A DNA stretch of 9,068 nt from CAYNFH01 sp964396385 (GTDB lineage Bacteria; Armatimonadota; Chthonomonadetes; Chthonomonadales; CAJBBX01), in contig CAYNFH010000246.1 in NCBI GenBank assembly GCA_964396385.1, forward strand, positions 1 through 9,068. The letters are read 5' to 3'. Shown one piece after another: positions 1-6,571 of the stretch. Numbering within the stretch: position 1 is the stretch's first letter; every line of letters starts with the position of its first letter. Below the pieces are notes generated by a model. That model ran no database searches. It was not told the origin of the DNA and saw only the letters and a list, made by a program, of their open reading frames with translations. A program made the position numbers and the translations under genes.

Positions 1-2
1 GC

Positions 3-68
3 GGCCTGGTGATCTCCTGCAGCCAGACCGGCCATGGTGTGTTTGCTCCGGGTATCGACAGCCAGTAG
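3..68 (+). CDS. C-terminal end of an unidentified plus-strand gene (partial)
   Basis: The third forward frame is open from the window edge and ends at TAG 66-68, giving about 21 residues (GLVISCSQTGHGVFAPGIDS then Q). The composition reads like the closing beta-strand of a globular protein. The frame ends 25 bases before a strong inverted repeat that could terminate it, and it converges on the minus-strand Asp-box gene ending at 197. The product cannot be identified from so short a piece. A chance open stretch of 21 codons is possible, so confidence is moderate. Confidence 0.4.
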   Translation, partial: GLVISCSQTGHGVFAPGIDSQ

Positions 69-92
69 TCTCAGAAGGTCTCCACTCCAGCC

Positions 93-136
93 GAAGCAAC
101 AGGCGGTCCACCATCGAGGGGACCGCCTGTTACTTC
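93..136. terminator. Strong inverted repeat between convergent genes, likely bidirectional terminator
   Basis: Positions 98-109 (aacaggcggtcc) and 120-131 are exact reverse complements around a 10-base loop. Across one mismatch (97/132) the pairing continues with gaag 93-96 and cttc 133-136, so 16 of 17 positions pair. It lies between a plus-strand stop at 68 and a minus-strand stop at 197, the usual place for a terminator shared by converging genes. There is no real T-run on either side, so Rho-independent termination is inferred from stem strength and position only. Confidence 0.55.
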
Positions 137-196
137 TGCACAGGTTCATCCCGGCAAAGTACGTGTCCGTCCGGACCGTTGCCGGTCTCGACCTTC

Positions 197-1177
197 CTAT
201 GAGAGCAGGGCCATCGCAGCGACGCGTTCCGGCACGTCGCTGCGGATGTCCAGCCGCTGCCAGTGATCGCCCCGGTCCGCGCTCCGGAACAGGCGCCCAT
301 CGCCCAGTCCGGCGAAGAGAGAGCCTTCCTCCATTGCGAGCGCGTAGGGGAAGCTATCCAGGGGCTGAGGCAGTCCGTCGGTCAGGGGCTCCCACGGCCC
401 GGCGTCCCGCCACCGGTAGAGGAACGCTTCCGCGCTCTGACGGCCATCGTGCGCCAGCCGCGGACCGGGGTTCGCGGAGATGAACCAGCAGTCCGGGTCT
501 TGCGGATCCACCGCCAGGCCCCAGGTGTAGTGGCGGTCGCGGCCTGCGTCGGCGGGCTGCCAGGACATGCCGCCATCCCGGCTCCACGCCGCTCCTCCGC
601 CCCCGGCCTCGTACGCCCGGCCCGGCGCGGTGGGATGCCAGGCCAGAGCGTGGACGTCCCTCTGCGCACCCGGCGCGTGATCCCTCCAGGTCCGGCCTGC
701 GTCTTCGGTGCGCATGAGCCCACCCAGCTCGATGCCTGCCAGGATCAGGCCGGCTTGGTGAGGGCTGGGCGCTACCCAGCGCACGTGGCTGGTCCAGGGC
801 CGGGGCGGAAAGCTCCACATGGGCCGGGATGGAATCTCCTGGAGCCCTGTCAGCTCCGACCATGAGCGGCCTTCGTCCCGGCTGACAAACAGCTTGCTGG
901 GCTCCGTGCCGGCGTATACCGCGCCGTCCACGGGGCTGACGGCAAGGGAGAACACGTCGGGCTCCGGGAACTCCAGCCGCGCCCAGCTCAGGCCACGGTC
1001 CCCGCTTCTCCACACTCCCTGGCCGCGCGAGCCGGCGTAGAGAACGTCCGGGGCATGCGGATGAAGGGCGAGGCACTGCATGCCTTTGCCGGCCGGTAGC
1101 CTGGAGGCCTGCCAGAGACCGTTTTGCTGTTTGAGTCGGACCAGCTCTTCGCCGGTCGCAACCACCAACTCCGACAT
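197..1177 (-). CDS. Asp-box (BNR-like) beta-propeller protein
   Basis: The protein has 326 aa and starts at ATG 1177, with a strong GGAAGGAG about 8 bases upstream. Five Asp-box motifs (S/T-x-D-x-G-x-x-W) are visible: SGDRGLSW 58-65, SRDEGRSW 99-106, TEDAGRTW 157-164, SRDGGMSW 199-206 and SADRGDHW 299-306. Asp boxes mark the turns of beta-propeller blades in sialidases, sortilin-like VPS10 domains and YCF48/HCF136-type proteins. The spacing here suggests a single propeller. I see no signal peptide or membrane segment, which is unusual because many Asp-box proteins are exported, and no sialidase catalytic set (the N-terminal arginine motif) that I can recognise. It is the last gene of a three-gene minus-strand operon, 24 bases after the hydrolase stop. 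The fold call is firm. Enzyme activity, ligand and role are unknown. Confidence 0.8.
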   Translation of the reverse strand: MSELVVATGEELVRLKQQNGLWQASRLPAGKGMQCLALHPHAPDVLYAGSRGQGVWRSGDRGLSWARLEFPEPDVFSLAVSPVDGAVYAGTEPSKLFVSRDEGRSWSELTGLQEIPSRPMWSFPPRPWTSHVRWVAPSPHQAGLILAGIELGGLMRTEDAGRTWRDHAPGAQRDVHALAWHPTAPGRAYEAGGGGAAWSRDGGMSWQPADAGRDRHYTWGLAVDPQDPDCWFISANPGPRLAHDGRQSAEAFLYRWRDAGPWEPLTDGLPQPLDSFPYALAMEEGSLFAGLGDGRLFRSADRGDHWQRLDIRSDVPERVAAMALLS

Positions 1178-1201
1178 GAGCCAGCTCTCCTTCCGCAGGG
1201 C

Positions 1202-1891
1202 TCAGGCAGCTATCGCGGAAGCCTGCGGGCGAAGGTGAGCCTCGAACCAGTCGCCGGCGAGGCGGGCCACCTCTTCCAGCGTCCCCGGCTCCTCAAACAG
1301 ATGGCTCGCTCCAGGAACTATGTCGAGCCGGTGCAGCCCCTGGCCGACCCGCTCCATCCGCCGTAGGGCGTCGCGATTGAGGTCCAACACCACCGGATCG
1401 TGGCTGCCGACGATGAGCAGCGTGGGCGGCTGGGCCAGGTCCAGCGCGGCGCCCGCGAGATCCGGCCGGCCGCCGCGGGAGACGACGGCGGCGATGCTGC
1501 CGGGCAATCGGGCAGAGGCGACCAGCGCGGCGCCGGCGCCCGTGCTGGCGCCAAAGTAGCCGATGCGGGCGTCGGCAAGCTCGGCCTGGTCTGCCACCCA
1601 GTCCGTGGCGGCGATGAGCCGGCCGGCCAGCAGCTCGATGTCAAAGCGCAGATGCCGCGTGTATGCCTCCTCTATCTCCTCCTGCTCCGTCAAGAGGTCC
1701 ATGAGAAGGGTGGCAACACCCCGCATCCGGAGCTGCTCCGCCACAAAGCGGTTCCTGGGGCTGTGCCGCCCGCTGCCGCTCCCGTGGGCAAACAGGACAA
1801 TTCCGTATGCGCCGTTGGGGATCGCCAGATCTCCCTGGAGCATTACGCTGTCCATGGGGATCAGCGCCTGGCGCCACTGTACTTCTTGCAT
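1202..1891 (-). CDS. Alpha/beta hydrolase, dienelactone-hydrolase-like family
   Basis: The protein has 229 aa and starts at ATG 1891, 12 bases after the stop of the zinc-ribbon gene. A GAGG/AGAG-type ribosome site lies in that short gap. Motifs of a serine alpha/beta hydrolase are in order: an oxyanion-hole loop HGSGSGRHSPRN (36-47), the nucleophile elbow GASTGAG with Ser116, a candidate acid Asp165 in GSHDP, and His197 in GASHLFEEPG. Family knowledge: this HGSGSSRHSPRN-type branch occurs alone or fused behind a phosphoribosyltransferase domain in many bacteria. Here it stands alone. It is a complete cytoplasmic enzyme without a signal peptide. The natural substrate is unknown, and dienelactone cleavage should not be assumed. 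It shares an operon with a Cys-rich zinc protein and an Asp-box protein behind the repeated leader at 2129-2236, which suggests stress-linked expression (inference). Confidence 0.85.
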   Translation of the reverse strand: MQEVQWRQALIPMDSVMLQGDLAIPNGAYGIVLFAHGSGSGRHSPRNRFVAEQLRMRGVATLLMDLLTEQEEIEEAYTRHLRFDIELLAGRLIAATDWVADQAELADARIGYFGASTGAGAALVASARLPGSIAAVVSRGGRPDLAGAALDLAQPPTLLIVGSHDPVVLDLNRDALRRMERVGQGLHRLDIVPGASHLFEEPGTLEEVARLAGDWFEAHLRPQASAIAA

Positions 1892-1903
1892 ATTCTCTGC
1901 CTC

Positions 1904-2131
1904 TCAGGCCGCTATGGGGACCTGGCCGGCCTGGCGAGCGCAGTTGGCGCAGCAGAAGATCGCCGTCTGGCTCTCCACACCGTGGCCGATGATCCTGCAG
2001 CCGCAGTGCGCGCAGGTAGGCGCGAGCATCTGGATAGCACACTCGAAGCTGTCGAACGTGTGGGTCTGACCGTGGATGGTCACTGTAAAGGTGCGGTTAT
2101 ACTCGTTGCCGCAGGTCTCACAACGCGCCAT
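1904..2131 (-). CDS. Small Cys-rich zinc-ribbon / metallothionein-like protein
   Basis: The protein has 75 aa. The start ATG 2131 follows AGGAG with 7-base spacing, and this ribosome site is identical to that of the CBS gene at 7778. It holds nine cysteines: CxxC at 4/7, Cys31, a CxxCxC cluster at 40/43/45 and CCxxC at 60/61/64, with His20, 24, 42 and 50 nearby. The order CxxC ... FDSFECA ... CxHCxC ... FCCxNCA resembles the small proteins often annotated as prokaryotic metallothionein or TRASH/zinc-ribbon proteins, and binding of one or two zinc ions is likely. It is first in the operon with the hydrolase and the Asp-box protein. Its promoter and leader are duplicated in front of the CBS gene, which points to stress or metal-linked control. 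Metal identity and function are inference. Confidence 0.8.
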   Translation of the reverse strand: MARCETCGNEYNRTFTVTIHGQTHTFDSFECAIQMLAPTCAHCGCRIIGHGVESQTAIFCCANCARQAGQVPIAA

Positions 2132-2236
2132 AGCTCTACTCCTCTTCTACGCGGTTCACAGCGGGGCGATACGCTCAGGCCGGTGGTACAAGACGGCCTG
2201 ACCTTCAAAGGACGATGTGACTGCGCACGGTGTTCC
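2129..2236 (-). repeat. Duplicated 108-bp promoter-leader module, copy A
   Basis: This block runs from the start codon of the zinc-ribbon gene (2129-2131) upstream to 2236. It matches 7776-7883 base for base with no gaps, and I count 12 differences in 108. The upstream 42 bases (2195-2236) are identical. Changes are confined to the hairpin loop, the outer left arm of the hairpin and a 10-base stretch just before the ribosome site. It contains a promoter-like pair, a hairpin (tcaggcc 2175-2181 with ggcctga 2195-2201, 13-base loop) and the AGGAG site. Both copies face minus-strand genes. Confidence 0.85.
2211..2236 (-). promoter_or_regulatory. ECF-sigma-like promoter for the zinc-ribbon/hydrolase operon
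   Basis: Read on the minus strand, GGAAC (2236-2232) is followed after 17 bases by CGTC (2214-2211). GGAAC at -35 with a CGT(C/T)-type -10 is the signature of many ECF sigma factors, including the sigma-E and EcfG types. Transcription would start near 2203-2206, leaving a leader of about 72-75 bases that begins with a hairpin. Support comes from the identical element before the CBS gene and an independent match at 7920-7945. Confidence 0.55.
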
Positions 2237-2253
2237 GGCGCATCAGATTGAAA

Positions 2254-3162
2254 CTATGCCGACTCGAAGGTTAGTCGCTTGCCATAGGCCGCCTCGGTGA
2301 AAGCCTCGATACCCGCGCGTAAGCTGAGCGCGGGAAACTGCATCTTCTCCGTGTCGGACTCGCCCAGGCCCAGCCTTGCTGCCTCCCAAAGGTGCCGGAC
2401 GGCCTGCAGGTTGAACCCGAGCAGCTTGGCGCCTACGACGTCCGCTGCCAATGGGTCCGTGCTGGCGATCACCATCCCGGTCTCGACCGCGTAACCGCTC
2501 AGCGGCCCGGTGGCGATCATGGCCGGGTGGCCGGCCGTGATGGCGAGGTGAATGGGGAACCGCCTGGCCATGGCGGCGATGAAGGAGTGCATGTCCTCGT
2601 AGAACCAGTTCTTATGCTCCTCTTTGGAGCGGGGATGGCCGTAGTAGTCCGCGGCCGGATAGGACATGGCGATGTTCTTGAGCGCCAGCGTGACCGTAGC
2701 GGTCCGGTGCAGCTTCAACTGGTTGAGGGCGACGAGAGTATCGTACTCCAGCACACGAGGGTTGACCATGACGGAGCGTTGGGGGCCGCTTACGTCCCTC
2801 TGAGGGGCGTACTCCAGCGGGACCTCTTTGAAGGGAGGGCGGTTGTGGTCGAAGAAGGATGCTCCTTCCTGCTCAACTACGTCCATAAGGCCGGCAATGC
2901 GGAAAATCTCGTCCGTTTCCCCGGCGCCAGAGCCGCCGGTAACGACCAGCTCGCGAGGGCCGAACCCCTTTACGTACCGCAGCACGGCGCGCAGGCTGTC
3001 CGGCTGCGTCACGCCGGTGGTGTCCTCCGCTGAGGCCCACGTGTCGTTGGGCTTGACCGCGACCAGCTTTCCCCGCACGAGCGGCTCCACGTCAAGGCGC
3101 TCCAGGGCATTGCTGATCGCGGTCTCAATGTTCGTGTTGTGGGTGATAGCTACGGCCGACAA
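2254..3162 (-). CDS. DUF362 domain protein lacking cysteines
   Basis: The protein has 302 aa and uses TTG at 3162. That start places SAVAITHN at the N-terminus, where DUF362 proteins begin, and no ATG in frame gives a better fit. Family features seen: VAVKPND (34-40), a glycine-rich VVTGGSGAGETDEI (73-86), NQLKLH followed by TVTLALKNIAMSYP (147-169), and a C-terminal DPLAADVVGAKLLGF stretch. Many DUF362 members add a ferredoxin-like 4Fe-4S domain or carry metal-binding cysteines. This one has no cysteine at all, so it is the short iron-sulfur-free form. The biochemical role of the family is poorly known. The gene lies 83 bases after the FAD subunit stop, in the same direction, and may be read with the molybdenum hydroxylase operon. 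No clear promoter of its own was found. Confidence 0.85.
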   Translation of the reverse strand: MSAVAITHNTNIETAISNALERLDVEPLVRGKLVAVKPNDTWASAEDTTGVTQPDSLRAVLRYVKGFGPRELVVTGGSGAGETDEIFRIAGLMDVVEQEGASFFDHNRPPFKEVPLEYAPQRDVSGPQRSVMVNPRVLEYDTLVALNQLKLHRTATVTLALKNIAMSYPAADYYGHPRSKEEHKNWFYEDMHSFIAAMARRFPIHLAITAGHPAMIATGPLSGYAVETGMVIASTDPLAADVVGAKLLGFNLQAVRHLWEAARLGLGESDTEKMQFPALSLRAGIEAFTEAAYGKRLTFESA

Positions 3163-3206
3163 TGGGATGTCCGACCTTTCTGCTCGCCAAAGTCGTCGTG
3201 TTGCAT
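3150..3206 (-). CDS. 18-codon mini-ORF overlapping the DUF362 start (possible leader peptide)
   Basis: ATG 3206 is preceded by a very strong GGAGGGG about 3-5 bases upstream. It opens an 18-codon frame, MQHDDFGEQKGRTSHCRP, ending at TAG 3152-3150. It overlaps the TTG start of DUF362 (3162) in another frame by 13 bases. The DUF362 start itself has only a weak, distant AAAGGT. Either the mini-ORF delivers ribosomes to the TTG by translational coupling, or the true gene starts at this ATG and an indel has shifted the frame. The peptide has no recognisable similarity. Confidence 0.35.
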   Translation of the reverse strand: MQHDDFGEQKGRTSHCRP

Positions 3207-3245
3207 GATCCCCTCCGCATTCGCTTTCGGTTGGATGTTCCGAAC

Positions 3246-4253
3246 TCAGCGAGGGGTGGTCTGGGAGCGCCAGGCAAGGTCCGAGAGCGCACGGCGAACG
3301 AGACTCCGGGCCAGTGGCGCCTTGTAGTGGTTGTTATTGAGCGGCTCCGCTCCCTGGAGCGCCGTATCGGCGGCGCGCGCAAACAGCTCTACGTCCGCTT
3401 CATTCCCAATGAGCAGACTCTCCGCCCTTTGCGCACGCCACGGAATAGGCGCCACGCCGCTCAGCACCAGGCGGGCATCCTCTATGCGCCTGCCGTCGGG
3501 CCCGCCCATCCGCAGCGCAGCCGCCACGCCCACCAGAGCGAAAGCCCAGATCTTCCGGTCCATCGCCTTGAGATAGGTGCTGCGCACATTCTCCGGAGGC
3601 GGCGGAAGGCGGACAGCGGTGATCAGCTCGTCGGCCCGGATAGCCGTTTCAATGCGTCGGTCGGCTGCCGGCAGGACAAAGAACTCCCCCACCGGCAGGG
3701 TTCGCTCACCTGTCCGTCCACGCAGCCGCACCTCCGCATCCAGCGCGAGCAGCGCGGGCGCGATATCGGAGGGATGTACGGCGTAGCACGGGCCGCCGCC
3801 AAACAGCGCGTGGAGCTGGTTCTCTCCATCCCGGGCGTCGCACCGCTCCCCGCCTTTAAGCCAGCAGTGGAAGCGCGGGCTGCGGAAGTACCAGCAGCGC
3901 GGCCGCTGCAGAAGGTTCCCGCCGAGAGTGGCCATATTCCGAAGTTGCGGCGTAGCCGCCACCGCCGCCGCCTCCGCGAGCGCGGAATAGCGCTGTTGGA
4001 GGAGGGGGCTCCGCTCTATGTCGGACAGTGTGGTCAGCGCGCCCAGCGTCAGCCCGTCTCCGGTCTCTTCGATGCGGCTGGACATCTCTTCCAGCCGCTT
4101 GATGTCCAGCAGCCGCATAGGAGCCGCGACGTCCGCCTTCATCAGCGTGATAAGATCGGTCCCACCGGCCAGCGGCCGGACCTCCCCATCCCGTCCAAGC
4201 TGTGGGAGGACCCCGTCTATACGAGTCGGACTGGCGTACTCAAAGGGTCTCAC
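3246..4253 (-). CDS. FAD-binding subunit of a molybdenum hydroxylase (CoxM/PaoB-like)
   Basis: The protein has 335 aa, with GTG start at 4253 overlapping the Moco subunit stop in a GTGA arrangement, so translation is coupled. FAD-contact motifs of the xanthine dehydrogenase/CO dehydrogenase medium-subunit family are present: LAGGTDLI (28-35) and ATLGGNLLQ (108-116). Directly after the second motif comes an insert with Cys120, Cys130, Cys138 and Cys156, ending in CYAVHPSD. Family knowledge: such a loop holds an extra [4Fe-4S] cluster in E. coli PaoB (YagS) and related proteins, and plain CoxM subunits lack it. It passes electrons between the [2Fe-2S] subunit and the final acceptor through FAD. 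Length and motifs are complete. It is the last of the three subunit genes. The extra cluster is inferred from the cysteines alone. Confidence 0.9.
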   Translation of the reverse strand: MRPFEYASPTRIDGVLPQLGRDGEVRPLAGGTDLITLMKADVAAPMRLLDIKRLEEMSSRIEETGDGLTLGALTTLSDIERSPLLQQRYSALAEAAAVAATPQLRNMATLGGNLLQRPRCWYFRSPRFHCWLKGGERCDARDGENQLHALFGGGPCYAVHPSDIAPALLALDAEVRLRGRTGERTLPVGEFFVLPAADRRIETAIRADELITAVRLPPPPENVRSTYLKAMDRKIWAFALVGVAAALRMGGPDGRRIEDARLVLSGVAPIPWRAQRAESLLIGNEADVELFARAADTALQGAEPLNNNHYKAPLARSLVRRALSDLAWRSQTTPR

Positions 4254-6562
4254 GTCTCCCGGCCCTCCAACGCCTCCAGCACCCGGCGGCGCGTCAGTGG
4301 CGCGTGCCGGATGCGCGCCCCAATGGCGTCAAACACCGCGTTGGCGATGGCCGGTGCCGTCGGCACCAGCGGCGGCTCGCCGATGCCCTTCGCGCCGGTG
4401 GAGTTAGCATCCAGATCCGGCAGGTCCACGTGCGCGTGGACAATAGGAGGAACGTCCATCACCGTGGGCACCTTGTACTCCTCCAGATTGGCGTTGAGCG
4501 CCACGCCGGTCCGGGAATCCATGACTCGCTCCTCCATCAGCGCGTAGCCGAGCCCCTGCGTGACCGCGCCTTTCACCTGACTGTCCACCGTCATCGGGTT
4601 AACGATGCGTCCGCAGTCGTGCGAGGCAACTACGCGCAGCACCGTGACCTCGCCGGTCTCCGTGTCTACCTCCACCTCCACGCACTGCGCGCCGAAAGTG
4701 CGCACGGACCTCTCCTGGGAATTGGGCTCGCGGGCGCCCTGCCCCTGGATCATGTGGGGTGCGATGCGCCTGGTGATCTCTTCCACGGGCATGGCCCGCT
4801 CCTCCGGCCACCCGGCTACAAAGACTTTCCCGTCCCGCACGCTCAGCCGGTCGCGCTTGACCTCCAGGATCGTGGAGGCGGCCTGCAGAAGCTGCCCCTT
4901 GGCGTCGGCCGCAGCAGCCCGCACCGCCGGGCCGACCGTCGCTTGCGTGGCGCTGCCCGCGCTGACCGGCGCGTAGGGCCCATTCGCCGTATCGCCCAGG
5001 TGCAGGTCCACCCGCTCCATGGGGATGCCTAGCTCCTCGGCCGCCACCTGCGTGAGGCCGGTGCGGGTGCCAGTCCCGATGTCCTGCGTGCCCGTGACCA
5101 CATCTACGGTGCCGTCGCCGTTCAGCTTCACCCAGGCGTAGGCGGGCGGCCACCCGCCCCCGCCCCAGTCGTGCGCGGCAAAGCCCCTGCCGCGGCGCTT
5201 AGGATCTCCCGGCAGGGCGGATCTGTCAGACTGGTCAGACGGCGACCTCCATCCGAACGTCTCCGTGGCGCGCTGGTAGCAGAGCCGCAGGCTCTCCGGC
5301 GTGGAGTAGGGCTTGCCCTTCTTCTGATCTTGCTCGGTGTAGTTGCGCAGCCGGATCTCCACAGGGTCCAGGCGCAGCGCGCGGGCCAGCTCATCCATGG
5401 CCGATTCCAGCGCGAACGCCCCCTCCACGTGGCCGGGCGCCCGGAACGCAACCGCCGGGCCGGTGTTGGTGTAGACGCCCACCTGCTCCGTGCGCAGGTT
5501 GGGGCAGCGGTAGACGCCCTGATAGATGCCGCTGACGTCGCTCGCCTCTCCACCCACCAGGTAGGCGCCCACCTGCTGCTCGATGTGCGCTGTCAGGGAG
5601 GTGATAGTCCCGTCCCGCCTGGCGCCGATGCGGACGCGCTGCCGCGTGGCGTTCCGGTTTCCGGCCGCCAGGTTCTCCGCTTCACGGTCCAGCATGAGCT
5701 GCACGGGCCGGCCCGCCTGCCTGGAGAGGAGCGCGGCGATGACAGTGTGCTTCCAGGCGATCTGCTTGCTCCCGAAGCCGCCGCCCATGTACTGCTTGAT
5801 CACCCGCACATGATGCTCCGGCATCTTGAGCTTCTGCGCAACTTCCTCCCGCACGTCAAAGACGGACTGCGTAGAGTCCCAGAGCGTGAGGTGTTCTCCC
5901 TCCCAGGTGGCTGTACAGCCGTGCGGCTCCAGGCAGTTGTGCAGGGCAGTCTGTGTGGTGTAGACCTCATCCACGATAACTTCGGTCCCGCGGAAGCCCG
6001 CCTCCGGATCGCCCCGCTGGTACACCTTGGGCTCGCCCTCGATGTTGCCCGCTGCGCGCAGCCGTGGCGCGTCCGGGCGGAGCGCCGCCTCCAGGTCCAG
6101 GACGAAGGGCAGCGGCTCGTACTCGACCTCTATCAGCCGAAGCGCGTCTTCCGCAATCTCCCCGGTATCGGCGGCGACCGCCGTCACCTCATCGCCGATG
6201 AACCGGACGGTGCGGTCAAAGAGGACGCTGTCCTTGTACCAGGGGATCTCCGGCGCGTTGGCGAAGCAGAGCACGGCCCGTACGCCGGGCAGTGCTTCCG
6301 CCCGAGCGGTATGAATCCGGCGGATGCGGGCGTGCGGATGCGGGCTCCGCAGTACCCGCGCGGTGAGCTGCCCCGGCAGGCGGACATCATAGGCGTAACA
6401 TGCGCGGCCCGTGACCTTCTCCTCACCCTCCACGCGCGGCTCAGGACGCCCAACGACGGTGAGCGCGGCATCGGAGCCCCAGGCGGGCGGGCCGGCGGCC
6501 TCAATAACCTGGACCTCTTCCCTCCCGCCGGCGCGCACCTTGTCCACGTGCAGAATGGGCAT
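4250..6562 (-). CDS. Molybdopterin-cytosine-dinucleotide-type catalytic subunit, xanthine dehydrogenase / aldehyde oxidase family
   Basis: The protein has 770 aa. ATG 6562 follows AAGGAG with about 7 bases spacing, and the stop of the [2Fe-2S] gene is 9 bases upstream. The N-terminal a/b hammerhead domain (about 38-160) includes VTGRACYAYDVRLPG. Cofactor-binding motifs follow: QYMGGGFGSKQ (257-267), AFRAPGHVEG (372-381), GTQDIGTGTRTG (491-502) and GSATQATVG (536-544). The catalytic base is Glu729 in GAKGIGEPP, conserved across the family. It hydroxylates a substrate carbon with water-derived oxygen at the Mo centre. Active-site identity does not tell the substrate, and AFRAPG lacks the CoxL-type Cys-containing loop, so CO oxidation is unlikely. 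PaoC-like aldehyde oxidoreductase is the best analogy. A short low-complexity insert (about 440-452, containing SDQSDRS) sits in a linker. No signal peptide is seen. Maturation would need accessory genes that are absent here. Confidence 0.93.
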   Translation of the reverse strand: MPILHVDKVRAGGREEVQVIEAAGPPAWGSDAALTVVGRPEPRVEGEEKVTGRACYAYDVRLPGQLTARVLRSPHPHARIRRIHTARAEALPGVRAVLCFANAPEIPWYKDSVLFDRTVRFIGDEVTAVAADTGEIAEDALRLIEVEYEPLPFVLDLEAALRPDAPRLRAAGNIEGEPKVYQRGDPEAGFRGTEVIVDEVYTTQTALHNCLEPHGCTATWEGEHLTLWDSTQSVFDVREEVAQKLKMPEHHVRVIKQYMGGGFGSKQIAWKHTVIAALLSRQAGRPVQLMLDREAENLAAGNRNATRQRVRIGARRDGTITSLTAHIEQQVGAYLVGGEASDVSGIYQGVYRCPNLRTEQVGVYTNTGPAVAFRAPGHVEGAFALESAMDELARALRLDPVEIRLRNYTEQDQKKGKPYSTPESLRLCYQRATETFGWRSPSDQSDRSALPGDPKRRGRGFAAHDWGGGGWPPAYAWVKLNGDGTVDVVTGTQDIGTGTRTGLTQVAAEELGIPMERVDLHLGDTANGPYAPVSAGSATQATVGPAVRAAAADAKGQLLQAASTILEVKRDRLSVRDGKVFVAGWPEERAMPVEEITRRIAPHMIQGQGAREPNSQERSVRTFGAQCVEVEVDTETGEVTVLRVVASHDCGRIVNPMTVDSQVKGAVTQGLGYALMEERVMDSRTGVALNANLEEYKVPTVMDVPPIVHAHVDLPDLDANSTGAKGIGEPPLVPTAPAIANAVFDAIGARIRHAPLTRRRVLEALEGRET

Positions 6563-6571
6563 GGGAACTCC

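Noticed and set aside
1400..2251. Plus-strand frames sharing GLTFKGRCDCARC at their ends, also at 7149-7952
   Set aside because: The shared peptide arises only because the 108-bp regulatory repeat is read in the same frame twice. Differences between copies do not follow codon positions, and true genes lie on the other strand.
3216..3241. GGAAC on the minus strand upstream of DUF362
   Set aside because: No CGTC or CGTT lies 16-18 bases downstream, so it does not match the promoter pair seen three times elsewhere.
3162..4547. 461-codon plus-strand open frame
   Set aside because: It is antisense to the FAD subunit, with no family motif and a composition driven by the codons of the true gene.
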